The position numbers and the translations under genes were made by a program. Below are positions 42,685-51,479 of a stretch of 64,000 nt of DNA, piece after piece. Position 1 is the stretch's first letter, and every line of letters starts with the position of its first letter. Source of the stretch: Nocardia harenae NBRC 108248 (GTDB lineage Bacteria > Actinomycetota > Actinomycetes > Mycobacteriales > Mycobacteriaceae); assembly GCF_001612885.1 (NCBI RefSeq), contig NZ_BDBH01000015.1:62001-126000 (forward strand), in the 5' to 3' direction. The notes below the pieces were generated by a model. The model was not told where the DNA came from and ran no database searches. It saw only the letters and a program-made list of their open reading frames with translations.

Positions 42685-43083
42685 TCAGCCGAGGTCGCGC
42701 GGGCGCAGTGCGTAGGCGGGGACCAGCTGGTCGCGCACGTGCAGCGGCGAACGGCCGTCGGCGTAGCGGACGGTGTAGGAGACCCGGCCCAGCCAGAAGC
42801 CGTCCACCGTCGGCACCCAGTGTGTGAGGGTGCCCGCGCATTCGCCGCTCATCTCCACCCCGGCCCCGTTCACGTGCTTCGGGGTGCCGGGGTCGCGGAT
42901 CAGCAGGGCGTCCAGCCGCACCCAGACCGGGCGCGGCGGGTAGGTCGCGGTGCGGTAGTAATGCCCGGTTGCGCTGGGGAAACGCAGCTCGGGGCCGGTG
43001 CCCTCGGTGCGCGGTACCGGCCGCGCGCGCGAGCTGGTTCGGTCGGGTCCGGCCGCTGGCAGCTCGTCATCCGTCGAACTCAT
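42685..43083 (-). CDS. Uncharacterised 132-aa protein
   Basis: A soluble beta-rich protein with strong codon bias. Recognisable stretches are ATYPPRPVWVRLDALLIRD, HVNGAGVEMSGECAGTLTHW and DGFWLGRVSYTVRYADG. The N-terminus is Ser/Pro/Arg-rich. No family is recognised. It is divergent from the diiron oxygenase gene and shares its promoter region, so they may be co-controlled. Confidence 0.66.
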   Translation of the reverse strand: MSSTDDELPAAGPDRTSSRARPVPRTEGTGPELRFPSATGHYYRTATYPPRPVWVRLDALLIRDPGTPKHVNGAGVEMSGECAGTLTHWVPTVDGFWLGRVSYTVRYADGRSPLHVRDQLVPAYALRPRDLG

Positions 43084-43108
43084 GTTCGAATACTAGCCCA
43101 TCCAGCAA

Positions 43109-43162
43109 ACCGTTCGGTATCTCCATGGAGAGGTTTACTGATACCGTGAGTTTCGCTAAATT
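43109..43162 (+). promoter_or_regulatory. Promoter with overlapping operator before the diiron oxygenase
   Basis: A -35 TTTACT (43134-43139), a 17-base spacer and a -10 TAAATT (43157-43162). ACCGTTCGGT (43109-43118) is palindromic. CGGTATC (43115-43121) and GATACCG (43140-43146) form a 7-bp inverted repeat around CTCCATGGAG, covering the -35. This layout suits a TetR-type repressor. Confidence 0.55.
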
Positions 43163-43203
43163 GGAGGTGCGGCGGATCACACCGCGAACGTGAGGAGACA
43201 CCG

Positions 43204-44190
43204 ATGACGCTGTCCACTTCATCCCAGGCCGACGCCTACCGCGACATGGTGCGCACGCTCTCCGAGGGCTCGGTGCACCGCAAGTTCGATCCCTACCTGG
43301 ATATCGACTGGGACTCGCCCGAGCTCGCCATCGACCCCGACGATCCGCGCTGGATCCTCATTCCGGAGCTGGACCCGCTCGGCGCCACCGCCTGGTACCG
43401 GGGCCTGCCGCGGGAGCGGCAGATCGAGATCGGCAAATGGCGGATGGCGAACGCCATCAAGGTCGGCGCGGCGTTCGAGAGCGTCCTGATCCGCGGCATG
43501 ATGCAGTACGCCATGAAGCTGCCGAACGGCGCGCCGGAGTTCCGCTACTGCATGCACGAGATGACCGAGGAGTGCAACCACATCCAGATGTTCCAGGAGC
43601 TGGTGAACCGGATCGGGGTGGATGTGCCCGGCATGCGGCCCCTCTTCCGGCGGCTCTCCCCGCTGATCGGCGTGGCGGGCGGGTACGCGCACGTCGTGCT
43701 CTTCATCGGCATCCTCGGTGGCGAGGAGCCGATCGACCACTACCAGAAGGCGCTGATCCGGCGCGGCGCCGATCTGCCGCCCGCGGTGCTGCGCACCATG
43801 GAGATCCACATCGCCGAGGAGGCGCGGCACATCTCCTTCGCCAACGAGTTCCTGAAGGCGAAGGTGCCGAAACTGGGGCCGGTCACCACCGCCGTCTGCG
43901 CGCTCGCCTTCCCGCTCGCCATGCGCTGGCTGGCCGGCGAGATCATGGTGCCGCCGCGCTCCTTCGCCCGCGAGTTCGATATTCCGGACGAGGTGTTCCG
44001 TGAGGCGTTCTGGCGATCGCCGCGGGCCACGGCAATTCTGGCCGGGTACTTCACCGATGTCCGCGCGCTGGCCGACGACCTCGGGCTCATGACACCGGTC
44101 ACCCGCCGCCTCTGGCGCGCGCTCGGTATCGACGGCGCGCGCGCCCGGTACCGCTCCGAGCCTGTACGCTCCCGGCGCGCTGTCGCCTGA
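43204..44190 (+). CDS. AurF-like diiron oxygenase
   Basis: A 328-residue helical ferritin-like diiron protein. Two iron-ligand helices are visible: FRYCMHEMTEECNHIQMF (ExxH type, ~residue 118-135) and IHIAEEARHISFANEFL (EExxH type, ~200-215). The AurF family oxidises arylamines such as p-aminobenzoate to nitro compounds, while many actinobacterial members have unknown substrates. No partner biosynthetic genes are adjacent, so the substrate remains open. ATG 43204 follows GTGAGGAGACACC. Confidence 0.83.
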   Translation: MTLSTSSQADAYRDMVRTLSEGSVHRKFDPYLDIDWDSPELAIDPDDPRWILIPELDPLGATAWYRGLPRERQIEIGKWRMANAIKVGAAFESVLIRGMMQYAMKLPNGAPEFRYCMHEMTEECNHIQMFQELVNRIGVDVPGMRPLFRRLSPLIGVAGGYAHVVLFIGILGGEEPIDHYQKALIRRGADLPPAVLRTMEIHIAEEARHISFANEFLKAKVPKLGPVTTAVCALAFPLAMRWLAGEIMVPPRSFAREFDIPDEVFREAFWRSPRATAILAGYFTDVRALADDLGLMTPVTRRLWRALGIDGARARYRSEPVRSRRAVA

Positions 44191-44279
44191 CCTGTTCGGG
44201 GTGCCGCGGCCCGCCGCCCGCCGGTTGCGGTCGGCTCGTTCGCCCTGATCCGGGAGCGACCCGGGGCCGGATCGGTCGG

Positions 44280-45065
44280 TCACTCCTCGGCGACGAGCCG
44301 GAGCTTCGTAACCCGCGGACCGGCGAACTCGGCGATGGCAACGGCCGGGCGGTCGCCCAGCCGGACCGAGGCAGTCACGGTGCGTCCCGCGGCGAGCACC
44401 TTGGAGACCGTGGCCCCGCGCAGGTACGCGGCGAATTCGCCGGGCCGCACCCGGCCGGTGGGCAACTCCAGCGCCACCCCGGCCAGCTCCGCGACCGCCC
44501 CGTCGGCGGCGGCGCGCAGCACCCGCTCCGCGCGCGCCCGCCCGCGGCCCCCGACCCCGCGCACGGCGCCGAGCATGCCGAGCGCGCCACCGGGGCCGAG
44601 GTGCCGGAGCAGCTGCCCGCCGAGCAGCGTGCCCGCGCCGAGCCCGGGCAGCCCGGTGCCGAGCAACTGCCGCACCATCGGCGCGAACTCCCAGTGCGCG
44701 GCGAGCTGCGCGATGCGCCACGAGTCCTCGCGCCACACCAGGTCGTAGCGCAGGTGCATGGGCACCCGGACGGTGGCGCCGGTGGCCATCCGGATGGTGA
44801 TGGCGAGGTCGCGCAGCACGGTCCGGCCGGTGACGATATCGGCGTCCGGCTGGAAGGTGATGGTGTTCGGCGCGATGAAGGTGTCGTGGAAGCGGCCGAT
44901 CGCCGCGAGCCCGACGTGCGGGCGCGAGCCGACCGGGTCCTCGACCACCGCCTCCGGCGTGAAGAGCGCGAGCCACCCGGCCCGGTCCTTCGCCGCCACC
45001 GCGGCGGGGGAGGCCAGCACGGCGGCGAGCAGGTCGTCGCGGGCGAGGGCGGGATCCGGTGCCAT
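44280..45065 (-). CDS. SnoaL/NTF2-like domain protein with an extra C-terminal domain
   Basis: 261 residues. The N-terminal ~135 form a ketosteroid-isomerase-like fold (AKDRAGWLALFTPEAVVEDP, IGRFHDTFIAPNTITF, YDLVWREDSWRIAQLAAHWE). The second half is a Gly/Arg-rich linker and a beta-strand region (VSKVLAAGRTVTASVRLG). Such proteins bind or isomerise hydrophobic small molecules; specific activity unknown. It converges with the diiron oxygenase and is divergent from the TIGR01777 gene. Confidence 0.75.
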   Translation of the reverse strand: MAPDPALARDDLLAAVLASPAAVAAKDRAGWLALFTPEAVVEDPVGSRPHVGLAAIGRFHDTFIAPNTITFQPDADIVTGRTVLRDLAITIRMATGATVRVPMHLRYDLVWREDSWRIAQLAAHWEFAPMVRQLLGTGLPGLGAGTLLGGQLLRHLGPGGALGMLGAVRGVGGRGRARAERVLRAAADGAVAELAGVALELPTGRVRPGEFAAYLRGATVSKVLAAGRTVTASVRLGDRPAVAIAEFAGPRVTKLRLVAEE

Positions 45066-45149
45066 CCGGCAATTCTAGAACGTGTTGCAATTCTCGGCGG
45101 AACGATGCGGGAACGTTTCGCCGGGCCATTCCGCGGCTACTGTCGGACC

Positions 45150-46505
45150 ATGGGAATCGAGTCGAGCGCCGTCGTCCCGGCGCCGCGTTCCGAGGTCTTC
45201 GCGTGGTACGGCAGGCCGGGCGCGTTCGCCCGGCTCACCCCGCCGTGGCAGCCCGTCACGCTGGCCGCGGAGGCGGAGTCGCTGCGCGACGGCACCGCGG
45301 TGCTGCGGCTGCCGGGCGGGTTGCGCTGGGTCGCGCGGCACCGGGCCGCGGAGTACGACCCGCCGCGCCGCTTCGTCGACGAGATCGCGGTGGACGGCAT
45401 CGCCTCGGCCCCGGCCGGGACGGTGCTGCGCTGGCGGCACGTGCACGACTTCGAGGAGGTCGACGCCGGCCACACGCGGGTGGTCGACCGGGTCGAGAGC
45501 ACCGTGCCCGAGCTCGCGCTGCGCGCCATGTTCGACTACCGGTACCGCCAGCTCACCGGCGATCTCGCCGCGCACGCCGCGGCGGCCGGGCACGGGTACC
45601 GGCCGGGCACCGTCGCGGTGACCGGCGCCTCCGGGCTGGTCGGCTCGGCGGTCGCGGCCTTCCTGAGCACCGGCGGGCACCGGGTGCTCCGGCTGGTCAG
45701 GCACGCGCCGCGGACGCCGGACGAGCGGCGGTGGCAGCCGGACGACCCCGCCCCCGACCTGCTGGACGGCGTCGACGCGGTGGTGCACCTGGCGGGCGCC
45801 TCGATCGCGGGCCGCTTCACCGCGGCGCACCGGGAGGCGGTGGCGGGCAGCCGGATCGGGCCGACGCGGAAGCTGGCCGAGGTCGCCGTCCGGGCAGGCG
45901 TGCGCGACTTCGTCAGCGCCTCCGCCATCGGCTTCTACGGCTACGACCGCGGTGACGAGACGCTCACCGAGGACTCCGGCCGCGGCGACGGCTTCCTCGC
46001 CGACGTGGTGGCGGACTGGGAGGCCGAGCTGCGCCCGGCGACCGAAGCGGGGGTGCGCACGGTCGCGGTGCGCACCGGGATCGTGCAGTCGCCCGCGGGC
46101 GGGACGCTGAAGCTGCTGCGGCCGCTCTTCAGCGCCGGTCTCGGGGGCCGGATCGGCGACGGCAGGCAGTGGTTCTCCTGGATCGGCATCGACGACCTGG
46201 TCGACGTCTACCACCGCGCGCTCTGGGACGAGAGCCTGCGCGGCCCGGTCAATGCCGTCGCGCCGGAGCCGGTGTGCAATGCCGAGTACACGAAGGTGCT
46301 GGCGCGGGTGCTGCATCGCCCGGCGCTGCTCCCGGTGCCGAAGTTCGGCCCCGCGCTGCTGCTCGGCGAGCAGGGGGCGCGCGAGGTCGCGGCGGCGAGT
46401 CAGCGGGTGGAGCCGACGCGGCTGCACGCCGCGGGACACCGGTTCCGCGACCCCGGCCTGGATTCCGCGCTGCGCCACGTCCTCGGTCGCACCCCGCGCG
46501 GCTGA
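45150..46505 (+). CDS. TIGR01777-type epimerase fused to a SRPBCC domain
   Basis: 451 residues. The N-terminal ~150 are a START-like (SRPBCC) ligand pocket, and ~160-451 are an SDR epimerase (VAVTGASGLVGSAVAAFL, VVHLAGASIAGRF, SASAIGFYGYDRGDE). The family ends with a DUF1731 helix bundle (LHAAGHRFRDPGLDSALRHVL). In several bacteria this gene belongs to B12-regulator/photolyase light-response cassettes, and here too it neighbours a MerR/B12-type regulator, a lipocalin and a photolyase. The enzyme's substrate is unknown. Confidence 0.83.
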   Translation: MGIESSAVVPAPRSEVFAWYGRPGAFARLTPPWQPVTLAAEAESLRDGTAVLRLPGGLRWVARHRAAEYDPPRRFVDEIAVDGIASAPAGTVLRWRHVHDFEEVDAGHTRVVDRVESTVPELALRAMFDYRYRQLTGDLAAHAAAAGHGYRPGTVAVTGASGLVGSAVAAFLSTGGHRVLRLVRHAPRTPDERRWQPDDPAPDLLDGVDAVVHLAGASIAGRFTAAHREAVAGSRIGPTRKLAEVAVRAGVRDFVSASAIGFYGYDRGDETLTEDSGRGDGFLADVVADWEAELRPATEAGVRTVAVRTGIVQSPAGGTLKLLRPLFSAGLGGRIGDGRQWFSWIGIDDLVDVYHRALWDESLRGPVNAVAPEPVCNAEYTKVLARVLHRPALLPVPKFGPALLLGEQGAREVAAASQRVEPTRLHAAGHRFRDPGLDSALRHVLGRTPRG

Positions 46506-46623
46506 GGCCGGCCACCTGCTCGTCACGGCCGCGCGCAGCCCGAGCCGGTACCGAGTCGGCGGCCGCCCGCGCGCCGTGGGCTGCGTCGGCGCGCGTACTA
46601 CCCGGCCGCGGAGGCGCTGCCGC

Positions 46624-47502
46624 TCAGCGCAGCCGGGCTACGGCGTCGGCCAGGCTGCCGACCCGCCGCGCGCCGTCGGGCAGGATCACCGACTCCCAGC
46701 CGGGCCCGCCCGCGAGGACCCGCGCCCCGGCTTCGACGCAGGTCAGCACGGCCGAGGTGAGCGCGGTCGGCTCCTGCTGGGACCAGAGCAGCACCGCCTT
46801 CGCCCCGGTGCCGCGGCCGAGGGTGTCGGCCAGCGCGGAGGTCGGCACGTTCGCGCCGAGCATGTGCGCCCCCACCCCCTGCTCGGCGAGTGCGGCGCGC
46901 AGCACCTCCAGCGGCAGCGTGTGCGTCTCGCCGCCGGTGCAGGCCAGCACCACCGCGATCCGCCCCGAGGCGGGCGGCGGGCAGCAGCGGTGCAGCACCG
47001 AGGTGATGCTCCAGGAGAGCATGTGCTCGACGTCGATGCAGCGCTCCCCGCCCAGCTGGCGCGCGACGATATCGGCGAAGGCCGGGCGGCACACCAGGTC
47101 CCAGGTGTCGACCACGCCGAAGGCGCGGACGTGCGCCTCCACGATCGCGGCCACCGTCGTGGTGTCCAGCGCGAAGGCGGCCGCGAGCAGCCCGGTGCGA
47201 TCGCCGCGGAGCGGAGCAGGGCCGCGCACGGCCGCGGCGGCCCCCGCCGGGCTCGCCCCCTCCTTGATCAGCGTGAGCATCCGCCCGAGCTGGGCGATAT
47301 CGGCCTCGGAGTAGAGCCGGTGCTTGCCCGGCCGCTCCTGCGCGGGGCCGATGTCGTAGCGGCGGGTCCAGCTGCGTAACGTCGCGGTGGGGATCCCGAG
47401 GCGGTCGGCCACCGCGCGGACGGTGTAGCCGGCCGTCTCGGTGCTTGGGGTGGAACCGGCTGGCATGAGGTCATTCTGCCCGCTGTGGGCGATCCCCGTC
47501 AT
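46624..47502 (-). CDS. MerR-family regulator with B12-binding-like domain (LitR/CarH type)
   Basis: 292 residues. A MerR winged helix lies at ~25-90 (YTVRAVADRLGIPTATLRSW). A helical bundle carries the EH of DVEHMLSWS; the Trp of the Wx9EH motif is replaced by Gln. A Rossmann domain holds the ETH of GGETHTLPLEVLRAALAEQG, matching the ExH that contacts adenosylcobalamin in CarH. CarH/LitR repress genes in the dark and release DNA when light cleaves the Co-C bond. The start ATG 47502 has GGAGG five bases away. It is divergent from the lipocalin-photolyase genes, its likely targets. Confidence 0.8.
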   Translation of the reverse strand: MTGIAHSGQNDLMPAGSTPSTETAGYTVRAVADRLGIPTATLRSWTRRYDIGPAQERPGKHRLYSEADIAQLGRMLTLIKEGASPAGAAAAVRGPAPLRGDRTGLLAAAFALDTTTVAAIVEAHVRAFGVVDTWDLVCRPAFADIVARQLGGERCIDVEHMLSWSITSVLHRCCPPPASGRIAVVLACTGGETHTLPLEVLRAALAEQGVGAHMLGANVPTSALADTLGRGTGAKAVLLWSQQEPTALTSAVLTCVEAGARVLAGGPGWESVILPDGARRVGSLADAVARLR

Positions 47503-47653
47503 CGGTCCTCCGCTCGGTGGGCTGGGTAGCGCGGTGCGTCCTGGGTATCCGACGGGCGGGCCGTCCGATCCGGGCCACGCCCGTCCAGGGAATGAATCGA
47601 TTATGCATCGTTTCCGTTACCATGGGCCACGACGTCGAGAACGAGGAGTTCCG

Positions 47654-48280
47654 GTGAACCCATTCCGCACGCAACGCCCGACGCCCCGCCGCGGCGGACG
47701 GCTGCTCGCGCTGGCCGCGGCCACCGCCGCCGCGCTCGCCCCCGCGCTCACCGCGGGCCCCGCCGCCGCGGCGGGCCCGGCCCCGGTGCCCGCGCTGGAC
47801 GTGAGCCGCTACCTCGGCACCTGGAACCAGCTGGCCGCGGTGCCTGCGCCCTTCAACCTGGAGTGCGCCCGCGACACCCAGGCGAACTACACCCTCGACC
47901 CGCAGGGCAATGTCGCGGTCTTCAACCGCTGCACCACCTGGGACGGCGGCACCAACGAGATCCGCGGCACCGCGCGGATCATCGACCAGGTGAGCAAGGC
48001 CCAGCTGCGGGTGGAGTTCCCGAACGTGCCCTTCCAGGAGGACCCGGCGGGCACCCCGAACTACATCGTGACCGCGCTCGGCCCCGACTACTCGTGGGCC
48101 GTGGTCACCGACCCCTCGCGGCTCTCCGGCTTCGTGCTCTCCCGGCAGCCCGCGCTGGACGAGGCCACCTGGGATCAGGTGCGCGGCGCCATCGAGGCCG
48201 CGGGCCAGAGCCCGTGCGTCTACCTGACCTCGCCCACCACCGGCGGCATCGACACCGTCGCCCCGCTGTGCACCCGGTGA
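47654..48280 (+). CDS. Secreted lipocalin (Blc-like)
   Basis: A 208-residue lipocalin. A twin-Arg-like basic start and hydrophobic signal (LLALAAATAAALAPALTAGP) precede the lipocalin domain with YLGTWNQLAAVP (the GxW motif) and a central AVFNRCTTWDGG. Lipocalins carry lipids or hydrophobic small molecules. GTG 47654 has AGGAG at six bases. It is divergent from the B12-type regulator, and the photolyase follows seven bases after its stop, so the two form an operon. Confidence 0.85.
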   Translation: MNPFRTQRPTPRRGGRLLALAAATAAALAPALTAGPAAAAGPAPVPALDVSRYLGTWNQLAAVPAPFNLECARDTQANYTLDPQGNVAVFNRCTTWDGGTNEIRGTARIIDQVSKAQLRVEFPNVPFQEDPAGTPNYIVTALGPDYSWAVVTDPSRLSGFVLSRQPALDEATWDQVRGAIEAAGQSPCVYLTSPTTGGIDTVAPLCTR

Positions 48281-48287
48281 CCCGGCG

Positions 48288-49610
48288 GTGACAGCGCGCA
48301 CCACCCTCGCCCTGTTCACCCGGGATCTCCGGGTGCACGACAACCCGGTGCTCACCGCGGCCCATCGCGGGGGTGGTGCGGTCGTCCCGGTCTTCGTCCT
48401 GGACGACGCCATCCTCGGCGGCGGGTACGCCGCCCCGAACCGCGTCCGCTTCCTGCTCGCTGCGCTGGACGAGCTCGACGCCGAGCTGCGCGCCATCGGC
48501 GGCAGGCTGATCCTGCGCCGCGGCCGGGTCGCCGACGAGGTGGTCCGGCTGGCCGCGGAGGTGGACGCCGCCGAGGTGCACGTGGCCGCCGACGCCAGCG
48601 GCTACAGCAGCCGCAGGGAGCACGCGCTGCGCGACGGCCTCGCCGCCGACGGCCGCGCGCTCGTCGTGCATACCGCCGTTGTCACCGCCGCCGACCCGGA
48701 GCTGCTCACCCCCTCCACCGGTCGCGACCACTTCGCCGTCTTCTCGCCGTACTTCCGGCGCTGGACCCAGACCCACCAGCGCCGCCCGCTCGGCAAGCCG
48801 CGCGCGCTCACCCTGCCCGAGGTGCGCGGGGAGAAGCTGCCGGACGCCGCGAAGCTGAGCCGCGGCGAGCCGTCGCCGCGGCTCGCGGTCGGCGGCGAGA
48901 CCTCGGGGCGCAAGATCGTCAGGGACTGGCTGGCAGGCCCGATCGAGCGGTACGCCGAGCGCCACGACGACCTGGCGGGCGACGCTACCTCGAAGATCTC
49001 GCCCTACCTGCACTTCGGCTGCCTCTCCCCGGTCGAACTGGTGCACCGGGTCGACATGGACACCGAGGGTGGCCACGCCTTCGTCCGGCAGCTGGCCTGG
49101 CGCGACTTCTACGCGCAGCTCCTCGGCGGCCGCCCGGACGCCGCCACGAAGGACTACCGCTCCGGACCGGTCGAGTGGCGCGACGACCAGGAGTCGGCGG
49201 CTGCCTGGAAGGAAGCGCGCACCGGCTACCCGCTGGTGGACGCGGCCATGCGGCAGCTGCACGAGGAGGGCTGGATGCACAACCGCGGGCGGCTGATCAC
49301 CGCCAGCTTCCTGAGCAAGTCGCTGCGGATCGACTGGCGGATCGGCGCGGCGCACTTCCTGCACTGGCTGGTCGACGGCGATATCGCCAACAACCAGCTG
49401 AACTGGCAGTGGGTCGCGGGCACCGGCACCGACACCAGGCCGAACCGGGTGCTCAACCCGCTGCGCCAGGCCGAGCGGTACGACCCGGACGGCGCGTACG
49501 TGCGCCGCTACATCCCGGAGCTGGCGCACCTGCCCGGCGCCGAGATCCACCGGCCCTGGCGGGCGCAGGCCGATTACCCGGCGCCGATCATCGACGTCAA
49601 CGGGATGTAG
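48288..49610 (+). CDS. phr: Deoxyribodipyrimidine photolyase
   Basis: A 440-residue CPD photolyase-type flavoprotein. FTRDLRVHDNPVLTAA opens the N-terminal antenna domain. The FAD domain shows SPYLHFGCLSPVELVHR, FVRQLAWRDFYAQLL, the Trp-rich GYPLVDAAMRQLHEEGWMHN and the NQLNWQWVAGTGTDTRPNRV binding stretch. It repairs pyrimidine dimers with blue light. It is next to a lipocalin and opposite a B12-type MerR gene, so light induction is expected. GTG start. Confidence 0.95.
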   Translation: MTARTTLALFTRDLRVHDNPVLTAAHRGGGAVVPVFVLDDAILGGGYAAPNRVRFLLAALDELDAELRAIGGRLILRRGRVADEVVRLAAEVDAAEVHVAADASGYSSRREHALRDGLAADGRALVVHTAVVTAADPELLTPSTGRDHFAVFSPYFRRWTQTHQRRPLGKPRALTLPEVRGEKLPDAAKLSRGEPSPRLAVGGETSGRKIVRDWLAGPIERYAERHDDLAGDATSKISPYLHFGCLSPVELVHRVDMDTEGGHAFVRQLAWRDFYAQLLGGRPDAATKDYRSGPVEWRDDQESAAAWKEARTGYPLVDAAMRQLHEEGWMHNRGRLITASFLSKSLRIDWRIGAAHFLHWLVDGDIANNQLNWQWVAGTGTDTRPNRVLNPLRQAERYDPDGAYVRRYIPELAHLPGAEIHRPWRAQADYPAPIIDVNGM

Positions 49611-49611
49611 G

Positions 49612-49890
49612 TCAGCGCACCGTGTCGCAGGTCGCCGGGTCGGCGAGCGCGCCCTCGGCGGCGCGCAGCCGGTCGGTGATGGCGGCGAGCAGGTCGATGG
49701 ACTCGGGGGAGAGCCCGGCGGCATTGCGCATCAGCCTGCGTAGCCCGGAGAGCGCGAAGCGGGCGGCGAGGGCGTCGTCGCCCTCGGGCTCGCCGGGTAG
49801 GGCCCTCGGCTCGTCCGGTGCGACGACGGTCGCGACGCCACCGCCGAGCAGGTCATCGACGGTCCGGTGTTCGTCCTGGTCGAGTTTCAC
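49612..49890 (-). CDS. Small uncharacterised helical protein (92 aa)
   Basis: Starts MKLDQDEHRTVDDLLGGG, followed by FALSGLRRLMRNAAGLSPE. It is acidic and mostly helical. Its stop lies one base from the photolyase stop, on the opposite strand. No family is recognised; coding is supported by codon bias and the GTG start. Confidence 0.55.
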   Translation of the reverse strand: MKLDQDEHRTVDDLLGGGVATVVAPDEPRALPGEPEGDDALAARFALSGLRRLMRNAAGLSPESIDLLAAITDRLRAAEGALADPATCDTVR

Positions 49891-50094
49891 GGCGCAGTGC
49901 TCTCAATCTGTGGATTACGTTCGTCCACCACGAACGGGCGGAAGGTGTCGCCGTCGGTACGGCCACGTCCTCGAGACGGGTGCGCGGATTGTGACGCATG
50001 GTACGACGCGCCGCTCCCGTCCGCGCATCGGGTGGCCCGCGCGCGCGTAGGGTCGCGGGTGATCGAAGCCACGACCGCGCGTGAGGAGCCGGGA

Positions 50095-50916
50095 ATGGGA
50101 CAGCTGGACGGCCGGGTCGCCGTGATCACCGGCGGGGCGCGCGGCCAAGGCCGCTCGCACGCCGCCCTGCTCGCCGCGGAGGGCGCCGATATCGTGCTCG
50201 CCGACCTGGCGGCCCCGCTGCCCGGCCTCCAGTACCCGCTGGCCACCCTCGACGACCTCGCCGAGACCGCCGACCTGGTGCGCGCGGCGGGCGGGCGCTG
50301 CCACACCGTGCGCGCCGACGTGCGCAGCCGCGACGACATGGAGCGGGTGGCCGCCGAGACGCTGCGCGAATTCGGCCGGATCGACATCCTGCTCGCCAAT
50401 GCCGGGATCGCCGCGCACGGCACCGTCGCCGATACCGACGAGCGCACCTGGCGCGACACCATCGACATCGACCTCTCCGGCGTCTTCCACAGCGTCAAGG
50501 CGGTGCTGCCGACCATGCTGGAGCGGCGCTGGGGCCGGATCGTCGCCACCTCCTCGATCGTGGGCCGGATGGGCGCCACCGGCTCCGGCGCCTACGCCGC
50601 CGCCAAGTGGGGCGTCATCGGGCTGATCAAGTCGCTCGCGCTGGAGGTGGGGGAGGCGGGCATCACCGCCAACGCGGTGCTGCCCTCCGGCGTCCGCACC
50701 GACATGGTGATGAACCCCGCCACCTACCGCGTGCTGCTCCCCGACCTGGAGAACCCCACCCGCGAGGACGCCGAGGCCATGTTCGCGAAGGGCGGCGGGC
50801 TGATCGAGCCGGAGGAGGTCTCCCGGCTGGTGCTGCTGCTGGTCGGCCCGCACGGCGGCCGGTTCAACGGCGAGGCGCTGAGCATCTCGGACGGCATGTC
50901 CGGCGGCACCGTCTGA
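50095..50916 (+). CDS. Mycofactocin-coupled short-chain dehydrogenase
   Basis: A 273-residue SDR. The NAD motif is GGARGQGRSHA with the long insert LQYPLATLDDLAETADLV that marks SDRs whose NAD(H) is retained and re-oxidised through mycofactocin. NAGIAA, the Ser of TSSIVGR and YAAAK complete the catalytic set. It oxidises or reduces an alcohol or ketone of unknown identity. The ATG has GAGGAG eight bases ahead. The mycofactocin biosynthesis genes are not in this window. Confidence 0.88.
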   Translation: MGQLDGRVAVITGGARGQGRSHAALLAAEGADIVLADLAAPLPGLQYPLATLDDLAETADLVRAAGGRCHTVRADVRSRDDMERVAAETLREFGRIDILLANAGIAAHGTVADTDERTWRDTIDIDLSGVFHSVKAVLPTMLERRWGRIVATSSIVGRMGATGSGAYAAAKWGVIGLIKSLALEVGEAGITANAVLPSGVRTDMVMNPATYRVLLPDLENPTREDAEAMFAKGGGLIEPEEVSRLVLLLVGPHGGRFNGEALSISDGMSGGTV

Positions 50917-51002
50917 GCACGTGACCCGCCCCACCTGCGGTAACACCGCTCCAGCGGGGCTCGATGAACCGGGTGGACGCAGCGACGAAGAAGGGGAGAA
51001 CG

Positions 51003-51287
51003 GTGGATAACACCACGGCGGCACAGCATTTCGATGCCATGGTGCCCGGTCTCGCCGAGTTGCCGCGCTGCACCCTCCGGATCGACGGCGCGCGCTGCGC
51101 GACCAGGGCCGATCGCTGGGCGCGCGGCCGCGGCTGCTGCCGGGCCGCCGGCATCGACCTGCTGTGTGAGAACTGCGCGCTGCGGCTGGAGTGGTGGTTC
51201 GCGCTCGGCGTCCGCTTCGAGTGCAGCGGCTGCGGCGCCGTCTCGGACTCGCTGGAGGCGCTGTTCCCGGAATCGGACATGGTGTAA
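51003..51287 (+). CDS. Cys-rich mini-protein (94 aa), probable zinc ribbon
   Basis: Eight cysteines: PRCTLRIDGARCATR, RGCCRAAG, LLCENCALR and FECSGCGAV, with two CxxC knuckles. GTG 51003 has a strong AAGGGGAGA site. It may bind zinc or an Fe-S cluster. The family is not recognised. The terminal ALFPESDMV and early MDNTTAAQHF are unremarkable. Confidence 0.66.
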   Translation: MDNTTAAQHFDAMVPGLAELPRCTLRIDGARCATRADRWARGRGCCRAAGIDLLCENCALRLEWWFALGVRFECSGCGAVSDSLEALFPESDMV

Positions 51288-51479
51288 CGCCGGACCGTCC
51301 GGTATCGGTTGCTCGGATCATGCTCGGGGGCAATTCGTTACGGGTTCCCGGCCGCGCCTCCGGCGAGACACGCGGACGAAATGCGCGGGGAGCCCTATGC
51401 TCTCGGTATCGCTGTAAGCCGGGAGAGGCACGGGCGGCCCGTCCCGGCCCGGTTTCGTGCCGCCCGGTCGAGGAGTTCG

